From an uncultured Porticoccus sp. (GTDB taxonomy: Bacteria > Pseudomonadota > Gammaproteobacteria > Pseudomonadales > Porticoccaceae), in contig NZ_CAJXST010000002.1 in NCBI RefSeq assembly GCF_913061305.1, positions 124,001 to 188,000 on the forward strand: a stretch of 64,000 bases of DNA, read 5' to 3'. Positions within the stretch are counted from its first letter, which is position 1, and every line of letters begins with the position of its first letter. This document shows positions 1 to 8,905 of this stretch, piece by piece. The notes beneath the pieces were generated by a model that had not been told where the DNA came from, did not search any database, and saw only the letters and a program-made list of their open reading frames with translations. The position numbers and the translations under genes were made by a program.

Positions 1-1
1 G

Positions 2-625
2 GTGACCAGCCGAATCATCCTGGCTTTTGCCTGGAAAATGCTTCGCGAGTGGTCACGTGGGTGGCGCCTCTTTCTGTTTTTTCGGGTTCCGCGTTTCCTC
101 TTTCTGGGGCGTGGCGTGTCCTTCAGCTATTTGCACAAGATTGATATTGGTCGCTGGGTTGTTGTCGGAGATTTCGTCACGCTCAGTGGTTTGGGGCGTG
201 GCAAGCTGACCATAGGCAATGGGTGCAGGATTGGCTCGTTTAGCCGGGTAGTCGTCTCGACAACGTTCAATAATCTTGGCTCTCATATCACTCTGGGCGA
301 TCATGTAGCCATTGGTGATTACTCCTCTCTGGGAGGTTCGGGGGGGCTTGATATGGGTGCCAATACTATTACAGGCCAGTATTTTAGCGTCCACCCCGAG
401 AACCATTGCTTTGATGACCTTGAGCAGCCTATCCGCAAGCAGGGCACTATTCGCAAGCCTATCCATATCGGCGAGAACTGCTGGCTTGGTGCCAAGGTAA
501 CAGTGGTCGCAGGTGTCACCATTGGCAAAAACTGTGTGATTGGTGCTGGCAGTCTGGTGACCAAGGACATCCCAGATAATTCGATTGCAGTGGGCAATCC
601 TGCGCGCGTCATCAGAAGTCGGTAA
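2..625 (+). CDS. Hexapeptide-repeat (left-handed beta-helix) acyltransferase, possibly 5'-truncated
   Basis: This probably O-acetylates a sugar of the surface polysaccharide or its lipid-linked precursor in the cytoplasm. The last 100 or so residues carry hexapeptide repeats of the type IGENCW, VTIGKN, CVIGAG and end in GNPARVI, the usual end of WcaF/NodL/maltose-acetyltransferase-like enzymes. A GTG lies at base 2, but the window edge hides what is upstream, so the true start may be earlier; 207 residues is nevertheless a complete length for the family. The next gene follows after 9 bases, so it is probably co-transcribed with the glycosyltransferases. The acceptor sugar cannot be told from sequence. 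Confidence 0.8.
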   Translation: MTSRIILAFAWKMLREWSRGWRLFLFFRVPRFLFLGRGVSFSYLHKIDIGRWVVVGDFVTLSGLGRGKLTIGNGCRIGSFSRVVVSTTFNNLGSHITLGDHVAIGDYSSLGGSGGLDMGANTITGQYFSVHPENHCFDDLEQPIRKQGTIRKPIHIGENCWLGAKVTVVAGVTIGKNCVIGAGSLVTKDIPDNSIAVGNPARVIRSR

Positions 626-634
626 GGACAAATT

Positions 635-1750
635 ATGCGGGATAGCGATTCTTCAATTTTGTGTCTGCATCAAGGTGCTGAGCTTTATGGTTCCGACCGC
701 AGTTTTCTGGCCGCCGTGGAAGCTCTCGATGGTGCCACGCTGGATGTGATACTACCGGCTGACGGCGAACTCGCCGCAGAGGTACGGAAGGTCAAGGGCG
801 TCAGCCTTTCCTTCTATTCGAAGGGGATATTGCGTAAGCGGGAACTCAAGCAACCGCTGGTATTTGTCTTTAATATGCTGGCCGGGTGGTTGTTTTATTT
901 GCAGCGCTTTGCCAAGCATCCAATTGTCTACATCAATACTGTGGTGATGTTCTCTGCTTTGTTTGCCGCGTGCTTTTACCGTTTTTCATCCAAGCGCATT
1001 ATTTGTCACGTACGGGAAATTCCTTCTGGCTGGCAACTGGTTGTATTTCGTACGTTGTTCCTGATTTCCAATGTGGAGCTGGTTTTCAACTCGAAGGCGA
1101 CCCAGGCGGCTTTTCGATTGCCGGGCAGGGTCATCTATAACGGTGTAGAGCAGGTCACACAGCCTGTTGAGGTCCAACCCCGTTCACTGTCGGGAAGGCC
1201 GATCCACCTATTGATGATAGGGCGCATCAACGAGTGGAAGGGGCAGTTCTTTCTGGTCGAGGCGCTGCGCCTTCTTCCGAACGAAGTGCTTAGTCGCCTG
1301 CAAGTACGCATCGTTGGCAGCCCTTTTGAAGGGTATGAGTACCTGGCTGACGACCTGCAGGATAAGGTTGAACAGGCAGGCCTTGCCGATGTCGTGACGT
1401 TACTTTCGTTCTGCCAGGATCCGACAGAGCATTACACCTGGTCCGATTATGTGGTCGTACCATCCACCCTGCCCGAACCTTTCGGGCGGGTTGCGATTGA
1501 AGCGTTTTCATTCGCCAGGCCGGTAATCGCTGCTGGTCATGGTGGCCTGACCGAAATCGTCGAGCAGGGGCGTAGCGGGTTCTTGTTCGCGCCTGCCGAT
1601 CAAGCTGCCCTTGTGCAGCAGATATGTGCGCTGGCTGGATTAACGGATGCTGAATATGCCTCGTTGTGCCGCGGCGCACATGAGCGTTTCTTGCAGCATT
1701 TCTCCATAGACGGATATCGGGCGAGCCTACGGGCTCTGTTTTCCATCTGA
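635..1750 (+). CDS. Glycosyltransferase family 4 (GT-B fold)
   Basis: Predicted cytoplasmic retaining glycosyltransferase (371 residues) that adds one sugar of the polysaccharide repeat unit. The N-terminal half is a Rossmann-like acceptor domain. The C-terminal half has the Glycos_transf_1 features: a strand after LLMIGRINEWKGQ, then VVPSTLPEPFGRVAIEAF, which is the E-x7-E nucleotide-sugar motif, followed by GHGGLTEIV. The start ATG is preceded by AAGGACAA. It ends at 1750 and the next frame opens directly at 1751, a sign of an operon. Donor and linkage are unknown. Confidence 0.88.
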   Translation: MRDSDSSILCLHQGAELYGSDRSFLAAVEALDGATLDVILPADGELAAEVRKVKGVSLSFYSKGILRKRELKQPLVFVFNMLAGWLFYLQRFAKHPIVYINTVVMFSALFAACFYRFSSKRIICHVREIPSGWQLVVFRTLFLISNVELVFNSKATQAAFRLPGRVIYNGVEQVTQPVEVQPRSLSGRPIHLLMIGRINEWKGQFFLVEALRLLPNEVLSRLQVRIVGSPFEGYEYLADDLQDKVEQAGLADVVTLLSFCQDPTEHYTWSDYVVVPSTLPEPFGRVAIEAFSFARPVIAAGHGGLTEIVEQGRSGFLFAPADQAALVQQICALAGLTDAEYASLCRGAHERFLQHFSIDGYRASLRALFSI

Positions 1751-1777
1751 ATGTCGCATTCAACGAGATATAGCGGA

Positions 1778-2878
1778 ATGAAGTCTCTTTTTATCTTGGG
1801 TACTCGCGGTGTTCCCGCGCAGCATGGCGGTTTCGAAACCTTTGCCGAAAAGTTGTCTCTGTACTTGGTTGCAAAAGGGTGGGTCGTCACCGTCTATTGC
1901 CAGGAAGACTCGGGTACCGAAACATTTGAGAGTGAATGGCGTGGTGTTCGCCGGGTACATATACCTGTAAGCCGGACAGGCGCGGCGGGCACTGTCATAT
2001 TTGACTGGAAAGCCACCTGTCATGCTCTGTCCCAGCAGGGGTTATTCCTCACACTCGGCTATAACACGGCTGTCTTCAATCTGATGCAACGTGCCAAAGG
2101 GCAAACCAACGTTATCAACATGGATGGTATCGAGTGGCGTCGAGACAAGTGGGGCGTGATTGCCAAAACCTGGTTCTGGCTCAACGAGCGCATGGGGTGC
2201 TGGGTGGGTAATCATCTGGTGGCGGATCACCCGCAGATCAAGAATCACCTAGCAACGCGAGTACGAGACAGTAAGATCACCATGATTCCCTACGGCGGTG
2301 ACGAAGTACTCGGTGCTGACGAGACTGCTTTGGCTGCCTACGGGCTTAAGCCTGGACATTTCTCGGTAATTATTGCGCGCCCTGAGCCCGAGAACTCTTT
2401 TCTGGAGATGGTGTGCGCTTTCAGCAAGACCCCTCGTGATCATCAGTTGGTTGTGTTGGGTAACTTTCAGCCTGAGCAGAATACCTTCCATCGACAGGTT
2501 ATGGAGGCCGCTAGCGCGGAGGTTATTTTCCCCGGAGCTATTTACGATGTGCAGGTGGTTCAGTCGCTGCGATTTTTTAGCCGTTTCTATTTGCACGGTC
2601 ATCGCGTTGGCGGAACCAATCCTTCCTTGGTGGAGGCATTAGGAGCAGGTTGCGCTGTAATTGCTCATGACAATCACTTCAATCGTTGGGTTGTTGGTGA
2701 CAAGGCCGCTTATTTCCAGGATGAAGCATCCTGCTCGGCCTTATTTGATCGGTTGCTAGCGGATGATGTTGCCGTGAATAACATGAAAGCCGGTAGTACA
2801 GCACGCTTTCACGAGCGTTTTACCTGGCCGCAGATTTTGAATGAATATGAGCAGCTGTTAATCAGTTGGTATCCCTAG
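1778..2878 (+). CDS. DUF1972-type glycosyltransferase
   Basis: GT-B glycosyltransferase with the N-terminal DUF1972 signature GTRGVPAQHGGFETFAEKL, found in rhamnosyl- and other polysaccharide glycosyltransferases. The C-terminal half has GGTNPSLVEALGAGCAV, the nucleotide-sugar binding segment. I place the start at ATG 1778, because MKSLFILGTRG is where family members begin and GAGATA lies upstream; an in-frame ATG at 1751 abutting the previous stop would add nine residues. Family members often use dTDP-rhamnose-type donors, which would fit the rml genes downstream, but that is inference. Confidence 0.85.
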   Translation: MKSLFILGTRGVPAQHGGFETFAEKLSLYLVAKGWVVTVYCQEDSGTETFESEWRGVRRVHIPVSRTGAAGTVIFDWKATCHALSQQGLFLTLGYNTAVFNLMQRAKGQTNVINMDGIEWRRDKWGVIAKTWFWLNERMGCWVGNHLVADHPQIKNHLATRVRDSKITMIPYGGDEVLGADETALAAYGLKPGHFSVIIARPEPENSFLEMVCAFSKTPRDHQLVVLGNFQPEQNTFHRQVMEAASAEVIFPGAIYDVQVVQSLRFFSRFYLHGHRVGGTNPSLVEALGAGCAVIAHDNHFNRWVVGDKAAYFQDEASCSALFDRLLADDVAVNNMKAGSTARFHERFTWPQILNEYEQLLISWYP

Positions 2879-2897
2879 AATTAATCAAGAGCACCGA

Positions 2898-3914
2898 ATG
2901 AATTTTCGTATTCTCGTGACTGGCGGGGCTGGCTATATAGGCTCGCATACTACCCTGGCTCTGCTTGAAGCCGGGCATGAGGTGGTGGTGCTGGACAATC
3001 TGTGCAATAGCTCGCCGGAATCACTGCGACGGGTGGCGCAGATTTGCGGGAAGTCGCCGTTGTTCATCTTTGGCGATATCCGAGACAGTGAACTGCTGGA
3101 CAGGATTTTCATCGATCACCGAATCGATGCGGTGTTGCACTTTGCCGGGCTCAAGGCCGTAGGCGAAAGCGTGCATAAGCCGCTCAATTACTACGCGAGC
3201 AATGTGGGCGGCAGTGTGCAGCTATGCCAAGCGATGGCGCGCGCCGATGTATTCCGCTTGGTGTTTAGTTCTTCCGCCACTGTATACGGCGAGCCGACGC
3301 AGATACCGATCCGCGAGGACTTTCCCACTGGCTCCCCGACTAACCCCTACGGTCGCTCGAAGCTGATGGTCGAGGAGGTGCTGCGTGATCTGGCCTTATC
3401 GGACTCGCGCTGGAGTATTGCCCTGCTGCGCTATTTCAACCCGGTTGGAGCCCACTGTAGCGGGTTGATTGGTGAGGCCCCGAGCGGTATTCCCAACAAT
3501 CTGTTGCCCTATCTCGGCCAGGTGGCTATCGGAAAACTCAAGGAATTGTCGGTTTTTGGCGATGACTATGAGACCCATGATGGGACGGGAGTGCGTGATT
3601 ATATTCATGTGGTCGACCTGGCCAACGGTCATTTGAAAGCGCTAGAGCGGATTAACCAGAGCGTAGGGGTTGATGTCTGGAATCTTGGAACTGGTATGGG
3701 GTATAGCGTGCTGGAGATGATCCGGGCTTTTGAACTGGCCAGTGGCCGGAAAGTGCCATATCGGGTTGTTAACCGCAGGCAGGGAGATATAGCCGAGTGC
3801 AGGGCGGATGCGACGAAGGCCGAACGTGAGCTCGGGTGGACAGCGGAGCATGACCTGGAGTCAATGATGGTTGATACGTGGCGCTGGTTGTCCAGTAACC
3901 CTGAGGGGGTTTGA
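2898..3914 (+). CDS. galE: UDP-glucose 4-epimerase
   Basis: Interconverts UDP-glucose and UDP-galactose (or the N-acetyl forms) in the cytoplasm, supplying a donor for the polysaccharide. Extended short-chain dehydrogenase of 338 residues, the usual GalE length. Visible features are the NAD-binding GGAGYIGSHT near residue 8, SSSATVYGEP with the catalytic serine, the YGRSK Tyr-x3-Lys pair, and RYFNPVGAHCSGLIGE. The substrate range is not readable from these motifs. It lies 19 bases after the upstream glycosyltransferase, in the same operon. Confidence 0.93.
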   Translation: MNFRILVTGGAGYIGSHTTLALLEAGHEVVVLDNLCNSSPESLRRVAQICGKSPLFIFGDIRDSELLDRIFIDHRIDAVLHFAGLKAVGESVHKPLNYYASNVGGSVQLCQAMARADVFRLVFSSSATVYGEPTQIPIREDFPTGSPTNPYGRSKLMVEEVLRDLALSDSRWSIALLRYFNPVGAHCSGLIGEAPSGIPNNLLPYLGQVAIGKLKELSVFGDDYETHDGTGVRDYIHVVDLANGHLKALERINQSVGVDVWNLGTGMGYSVLEMIRAFELASGRKVPYRVVNRRQGDIAECRADATKAERELGWTAEHDLESMMVDTWRWLSSNPEGV

Positions 3915-3980
3915 TGTTTGAATTTGGAGTCGCGTGTTTTTTTGTTGGCAATCTAGATTGTGTAGTGCGGTGTGTTAATT

Positions 3981-5966
3981 ATGGGTCGCCAATTAAAAGA
4001 GAAGTTAATGTCTAAGTTTGTTGTCTTGAGCGAGAAGATGTTATCTGTGACTGGAACCTCAGTCTTGGCTGTTCTGTTCGTGAACGTATTGAGTGTTCTA
4101 TATGCTATACATGTTTTCGTTCAATTTAGCCCATTTCAAGTATTGGGCGTGCTTGTCGTTTTTTTAGCGCTCCTGCTGGCTATGTCTTCTGTATTCCTTA
4201 AGCGTATAGATATCTTCCCCGTTGAAATCAACCTGCGCAATATATGCGCCGCCTTGGCGGTTACTTTATTTCTGGTGATGCTATACAGCGCCCAAGGCGA
4301 TACCCCGTCGATGTCTTGGTACGTCAAAACTTTCCCCGTTCTGGAGGCTCAGCTAGGGCTTGGCTGGCACCAGGATACTGCCTTTCATGTTTCTCTGATC
4401 CAGAGCATTCTTAATTTCGGCTACCCCAGCATTGGTCAGCATGGTCATCCCTTAGCTGCCTATCACGTGCTTAGCCATTATGTGGATGCGCTTATCCTGA
4501 TGGCTGTCGGTGTAGATCCGTTCGACAGTTATGGCCTGATGGTTCATTTCAAGGTTGTGCTGTTTTTTTCGCTTACCTTGCTCTCCCTGGCTCATCTTTG
4601 CCGCCATCATGGGCCAATGACGTACCTGCTCTCAATTGGTCTGCTGCTACCGGTTTTGGTTGGCGACTGGCATATTGTTCGTTCCCATGGTTTATGGGTG
4701 CCTAGCCTCTTGCTGGTTGCGTGTATTCCCTTTGTCGTCTCACTGTTGTACCGAGAGGACAGGCCCCGCGCAGGTGAACTCGCCGCGTTATTTTTTCTGA
4801 TTGTGCTTTTATCCCTAGGCAAGGTGTCCACGGGATTTATGTTTGCGTGCTTTATTGGGCTATGGATTTTTCTCAAGAATCCCTTTTCGCTAAGGACAAT
4901 AACGTTTGGTGTGGCTGTGTTAGGGTTTTTCTACGTGTACGGGGCATTGTTCATTGCTGGTATTAATGATGTGGCGATGCCGATGGATTTATCCGGTCTA
5001 GAGTTACACCGGTTTTACTCTTATATGATGGCGTCCGATATAGTCCGGGCCGGTCGCTCGAAAGAGGCCCTGACCGGACAACTGCTGCTCATCATTACTT
5101 TATTTATTGTATTGATGGCGATGCGGCCTAGTTGGCGCAATGGGTATGTACTGGCAGCAGCATCGCTGTCGCTACTTGGGCTATGGATTATCACTGAAGC
5201 CAATTCGGGGTTGGGTATTAATGATGTCTGGTATTTTCAGTATGGATTGAGCAGTGTGCTCGTGTTGATGGGTTATGCATTGGTGCTGCAGAACAAAGCT
5301 GCTTTGGCGAATACCTTCAGTTCCTACCCCGAACCAATGGTGAGACGGGTTACTGCAGTGCTTGCTGTGTCAGCACTTGTGCTGTTTGCGAGCAAATTAA
5401 ATATGGCTGGTTATAATCTATTTAGTTTTAGCTGGGAATCTGCGCAGGCCAGGTATACTTATATTCGAATGCAAGCTTTTTCAAAGATAAACTCTCGCGT
5501 TGCTTCGGGTGAGCGCTATCGGCTATTTGAGCCCTATGAACGGAAGTCTGAGTCTATATATGAGCTATATAAAAATCAGGCGTTGACGAGCTTAAAGGAT
5601 CATGTGGGCCAGCAGCTCGCGAAACAAGGCTTGAGGCCCTCTCAGGTTGCCTTGTTTATTCCGTTGTCCATATACAATACCGATGTCGCTGGCCTTAAGG
5701 GGGTACCTTGGGCCAATGGGATGCTGATGTATGCGATTCTGGGTGTGCCGATGGTCAATGCTGTCGCCGATATTCCCAGCGGCTATGGCTTTTCCCGCTA
5801 TTCGGCAGCGGCTATGCGTAAGGATGCAGCGGCTTTTTCTCCGCAGCAGGGGTGTGTGCAGGCGGGCGCTGAGGCCATTCTGATCATGACTCGCTTCAGT
5901 CCACCAATTACCGAGGTTTATACATGCACCGATGTGGCTCAAGGGGAGGCGGAGAGTGGTAAGTAA
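3981..5966 (+). CDS. Large polytopic membrane protein of the polysaccharide locus; possible GT-C-type transferase or polymerase
   Basis: I do not recognise the family with certainty. About 660 residues with roughly 12 to 14 hydrophobic segments, then a C-terminal soluble part of about 180 residues. After the third helix comes a loop with WHQDTAFHVSLIQSILNFG and then GHPLAAYHVLSHY. An acidic residue in an early external loop followed by such a His-rich pattern resembles GT-C glycosyltransferases that use lipid-phosphate sugars. A Wzy-like polymerase is an alternative, since no other polymerase candidate is seen here. Starts are possible at GTG 3972, ATG 3981 or ATG 4008 (preceded by AAGAGAAG); none is decisive. 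The gene looks more AT-rich than its neighbours, as often seen for wzy-like genes. Confidence 0.7.
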   Translation: MGRQLKEKLMSKFVVLSEKMLSVTGTSVLAVLFVNVLSVLYAIHVFVQFSPFQVLGVLVVFLALLLAMSSVFLKRIDIFPVEINLRNICAALAVTLFLVMLYSAQGDTPSMSWYVKTFPVLEAQLGLGWHQDTAFHVSLIQSILNFGYPSIGQHGHPLAAYHVLSHYVDALILMAVGVDPFDSYGLMVHFKVVLFFSLTLLSLAHLCRHHGPMTYLLSIGLLLPVLVGDWHIVRSHGLWVPSLLLVACIPFVVSLLYREDRPRAGELAALFFLIVLLSLGKVSTGFMFACFIGLWIFLKNPFSLRTITFGVAVLGFFYVYGALFIAGINDVAMPMDLSGLELHRFYSYMMASDIVRAGRSKEALTGQLLLIITLFIVLMAMRPSWRNGYVLAAASLSLLGLWIITEANSGLGINDVWYFQYGLSSVLVLMGYALVLQNKAALANTFSSYPEPMVRRVTAVLAVSALVLFASKLNMAGYNLFSFSWESAQARYTYIRMQAFSKINSRVASGERYRLFEPYERKSESIYELYKNQALTSLKDHVGQQLAKQGLRPSQVALFIPLSIYNTDVAGLKGVPWANGMLMYAILGVPMVNAVADIPSGYGFSRYSAAAMRKDAAAFSPQQGCVQAGAEAILIMTRFSPPITEVYTCTDVAQGEAESGK

Positions 5967-6005
5967 TGTTGTAGGTCTGGCGACCGGTCTTTGCGTTCTG
6001 AACGT

Positions 6006-6701
6006 ATGAAGAGAGTCGCCATTGTTCAGTCCAACTATATTCCATGGAAAGGCTATTTCGACATGATTGCTTCGGTCGATGAGTTTATTCTCTTCGATGA
6101 TATGCAATACACCCGGCGCGACTGGCGTAATCGTAACCAGATCAAGACACCGCAGGGATTGCAGTGGTTGACAGTGCCGGTCAAGGTCAAAGGGAAATAC
6201 CACCAGACGATTCGCGATACCGAGATGGATGGGGGGGGTTGGGCGGCCAGCCATTGGCGCTCCATCGTGCAGAACTACCGCCGAGCGAAGTATTTCGAGG
6301 AGATCTGTCAATGGCTGCAGCCCATTTACCTTGAGTCGGCATTTACCCACCTGTCACAACTGAACCGAGCTTGTATCGAGGCGGTGTGCCGTTACCTCGG
6401 TATTGCGACCGTGATCAATAATTCTTGGGACTACAAGCTGCTTGAGGGTAAGACAGAACGCCTGGTTGACCTGTGTGCCCAGGCTGGTGGGGCGGTGTAT
6501 GTGTCCGGCCCGGCTGCCAGGGATTACATCGATGCAGACTGCTTTTCCGCTGCCGGCATCAGGCTGGAGTGGTTCGGTTATGAGGGCTATATCGAGTATC
6601 CCCAGTTGTGGGGGGAGTTTGTCCATGGCGTCACGATCCTTGACGTGCTGTTCAACTGTGGCAAAGAGTCGTATCGCTATATGAGGTATGTAAAGCCATG
6701 A
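6006..6701 (+). CDS. WbqC-family protein
   Basis: 231-residue member of the WbqC family, recognised by the opening [18 protein letters not shown], then [18 protein letters not shown] and the later [18 protein letters not shown]. These proteins occur in O-antigen and capsule clusters; their biochemical role is not well settled. I place the start at ATG 6006 rather than TTG 5991, because family members begin with the lysine-arginine stretch before VAIVQ. The stop overlaps the next start by four bases (ATGA at 6698), so it is translationally coupled to the GT2 gene. The following methyltransferase and acyltransferase genes may act in the same sugar-modification step. Confidence 0.88.
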   Translation: MKRVAIVQSNYIPWKGYFDMIASVDEFILFDDMQYTRRDWRNRNQIKTPQGLQWLTVPVKVKGKYHQTIRDTEMDGGGWAASHWRSIVQNYRRAKYFEEICQWLQPIYLESAFTHLSQLNRACIEAVCRYLGIATVINNSWDYKLLEGKTERLVDLCAQAGGAVYVSGPAARDYIDADCFSAAGIRLEWFGYEGYIEYPQLWGEFVHGVTILDVLFNCGKESYRYMRYVKP

Positions 6702-7627
6702 AATTATCCGTGGTTGCGACGCTATATCAATCTGCCGCCCATGTTGAAGAGTTCACGCAACGTGCATCCGCTGCTGCATGTTCACTGGTTGGCGATGAGT
6801 ATGAGGTCGTCCTGGTGAATGACGGCTCGCCGGATAGCAGTGCCGAATTGGCCATTCAATTGACCGAGCAAGATGCACATATAGTGGTGGTGGATCTGTC
6901 ACGTAATTTTGGCCATCACAAGGCGATGATGACCGGCTTAGCCCATTCGCGTGGAGAACGGGTGTTTCTGATTGACAGCGATCTCGAGGAGCAACCTGAA
7001 TGGTTGCTGACCTTTGCCTCAAGAATGGCGGAGGGTAATAGCGATGTGGTCTATGGCGTACAAGATAAAAGAAAAGGTAGTTTTTTTGAGCGTTTGAGCG
7101 GCAGGTGGTTTTATAGCTTTTTCAAACTGCTGACTGGCTTGGTGCTGCCGGAGGATGTGGTTACTGCACGCTTGATGAGCCGCCGTTATGTCGATGCGTT
7201 GCTGCGCCATGAAGAGCGTGAAGTCTTTATGGCAGGGCTTTGGTTTATCACAGGGTTTGTGCAGACGCCGCAGCCGGTGAGAAAGCTCAGTCTAAGTGAA
7301 ACGACTTATACCTTTCGGCGCAAAATGGCCTTGTTGGTCAACTCGGTTACTTCGTTTAGCAATGCGCCGTTGATTGGCATCTTCTATATCGGTGTTGGCA
7401 TCTCTTTGCTGGCTTGCTGTTATATCGCACTGCTGGTCTTCAATTGGGCTTTTCTGGCTAGGCCAATGAGCGGTTGGACTTCGGTCATGGCGTCGATATG
7501 GCTTATCGGGGGGATGATCATTTCGTTTATCGGTGTGGTCGGCATCTACCTGTCGAAGATTTTCTCCGAAACCAAGCAGCGTCCCTACACTATCGTGCGG
7601 CGGGTTTATGCAAAACGAGAAGACTGA
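6698..7627 (+). CDS. GT2 glycosyltransferase, GtrB/polyprenyl-phosphate type
   Basis: GT-A enzyme of 309 residues likely to transfer a sugar onto undecaprenyl phosphate. The N-terminal domain opens with [16 protein letters not shown] and has [31 protein letters not shown] and the DSDLEEQP metal-binding site. Two C-terminal helices (about 225 to 290) anchor it to the inner membrane, as in GtrB, ArnC and bacterial DPM1-like proteins. A GtrA-type protein lies at 9818, consistent with a flip-and-transfer pair. It is coupled to the WbqC gene by ATGA and overlaps the next gene by 20 bases. Confidence 0.9.
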   Translation: MKLSVVATLYQSAAHVEEFTQRASAAACSLVGDEYEVVLVNDGSPDSSAELAIQLTEQDAHIVVVDLSRNFGHHKAMMTGLAHSRGERVFLIDSDLEEQPEWLLTFASRMAEGNSDVVYGVQDKRKGSFFERLSGRWFYSFFKLLTGLVLPEDVVTARLMSRRYVDALLRHEEREVFMAGLWFITGFVQTPQPVRKLSLSETTYTFRRKMALLVNSVTSFSNAPLIGIFYIGVGISLLACCYIALLVFNWAFLARPMSGWTSVMASIWLIGGMIISFIGVVGIYLSKIFSETKQRPYTIVRRVYAKRED

Positions 7628-8243
7628 ACTCTTGGGAGAGGTTGCGCGCTATTACGCGGACAAGCTGGCCGTGCATGGTGATAGCCCGCGTGGTGTCGAC
7701 TGGAATGGTGAGGAAAGCCAGTACCTGCGTTTCGAACAACTCAGCAAGATCATCGAGGGTGCCGAGCCGTTTTCACTGAATGATCTTGGTTGTGGCTATG
7801 GGGCGCTGTTTGAGTATCTGCAGCGCCAGCACTCGGCATTTATCTATCACGGTTTGGACATTTCTGCCGAGATGATCACTGCTGCTCAGCAGCGTTATGC
7901 ACAAAGTAGCCAAGCGCAGTTCTATAAGGCCAGTGAGCCGCTTGAAGTTGCGGATTTCGGTGTTGCTAGTGGTGTTTTCAATGTGCGCCTTGAGCGTAGC
8001 GATACCGAGTGGTTTGAATATCTGGAGGACTCGCTGGATATCCTCGACAGAACCAGCCGTCATGGCTTCGCCTTTAATTGCCTGACGTCCTACTCGGATA
8101 CGGATAAAAAACGCGACTACCTGTATTACGCAGACCCGTGCCTATTGTTCGATCTTTGCAAGCGCCGTTATTCGCGCCATGTGGCATTGCTACATGATTA
8201 CGGGTTATATGAATTCACAATTCTGGTGAGGAAAGTGACATGA
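7608..8243 (+). CDS. Class I SAM-dependent methyltransferase
   Basis: Predicted cytoplasmic methyltransferase (211 residues). Motif I is LNDLGCGYGALFEYL, followed by YHGLDISAEMI, the acidic end of strand 2 that binds the SAM ribose. I choose ATG 7608, inside the end of the preceding GT2 gene, because [19 protein letters not shown] is typical of the family while a longer frame only translates the other gene's 3' end. The stop overlaps the next start (ATGA at 8240). Probably methylates a sugar or its nucleotide-linked form; substrate unknown. Confidence 0.82.
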   Translation: MQNEKTELLGEVARYYADKLAVHGDSPRGVDWNGEESQYLRFEQLSKIIEGAEPFSLNDLGCGYGALFEYLQRQHSAFIYHGLDISAEMITAAQQRYAQSSQAQFYKASEPLEVADFGVASGVFNVRLERSDTEWFEYLEDSLDILDRTSRHGFAFNCLTSYSDTDKKRDYLYYADPCLLFDLCKRRYSRHVALLHDYGLYEFTILVRKVT

Positions 8244-8905
8244 AGAGGCGCCTGGTGGTTTTTGGTTTTGGTGATATTGCCCAACTGGCACACTATTATT
8301 TCAGCGCGGATTCTGACTATGAAGTGGTCGCATTCACCCTAGATGCTGAATATATAACCGAAACAACTTTCTGCGGCCTACCGGTTGTTCCATTCGAAGC
8401 TGTTAACCAGCAATACAGCCCCGAAGAACATGATTTTTTTGTGGCCATCAGTTACTCCAAGCTCAATGCGGTACGCAAAGAAAAATATCTGGCAGCCAAG
8501 GCGTTAGGTTATCGATTGGCCAGTTTTATCAGCTCCCGTGCCACTGTGTTAAACGAGGGGCGCATCGGCGAGAACTGCTTTATCTTCGAAGACAACACGA
8601 TCCAGCCTTTCGTGGTGATCGGTAATAATGTCACCTTGTGGAGTGGCAACCATATTGGCCACCACTCGGTCATCCACGATCATTGTTTCATTGCGTCGCA
8701 TGTCGTTGTTTCTGGTGGCGTGGAAATTGGCGAGCAGTGTTTTATTGGAGTGAATGCAACTCTACGCGACCATATCAGGATTGGCGAGCGCTGTGTGCTG
8801 GGTGCTGGCACCCTGCTGTTGGCGGACGCAGAGGCAGAAGGGCTCTATATTGGCACTGCTACAGAGCGCTCTTGTGTGCCGAGTACGAGGCTGAAGAAGA
8901 TATGA
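8240..8905 (+). CDS. PglD/NeuD-like sugar acyltransferase
   Basis: 221 residues in two parts. A short Rossmann-like N-terminal domain (RRLVVFGFGDIAQLAHYYF) is followed by a left-handed beta-helix with hexapeptide repeats such as IGENCFI, IGNNVTL, IGHHSVI, IGEQCFI and IGERCVLGAGTLL. This layout is that of PglD, PerB and NeuD, which acetylate amino-sugars or sialic-acid-type sugars using acetyl-CoA. His residues in NHIGHHSVIHDHC are candidates for the catalytic base. The RffA-type aminotransferase at 11140 could make the amino group it acylates; that link is inference. Start and stop are in ATGA overlaps with both neighbours. Confidence 0.85.
   Translation: MKRRLVVFGFGDIAQLAHYYFSADSDYEVVAFTLDAEYITETTFCGLPVVPFEAVNQQYSPEEHDFFVAISYSKLNAVRKEKYLAAKALGYRLASFISSRATVLNEGRIGENCFIFEDNTIQPFVVIGNNVTLWSGNHIGHHSVIHDHCFIASHVVVSGGVEIGEQCFIGVNATLRDHIRIGERCVLGAGTLLLADAEAEGLYIGTATERSCVPSTRLKKI

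Noticed and set aside
8638-8901. 88-residue N-terminal extension of the propeller protein
   Set aside because: It is the acyltransferase gene read out of frame; ATG 8902 gives the ATGA overlap seen throughout the operon.
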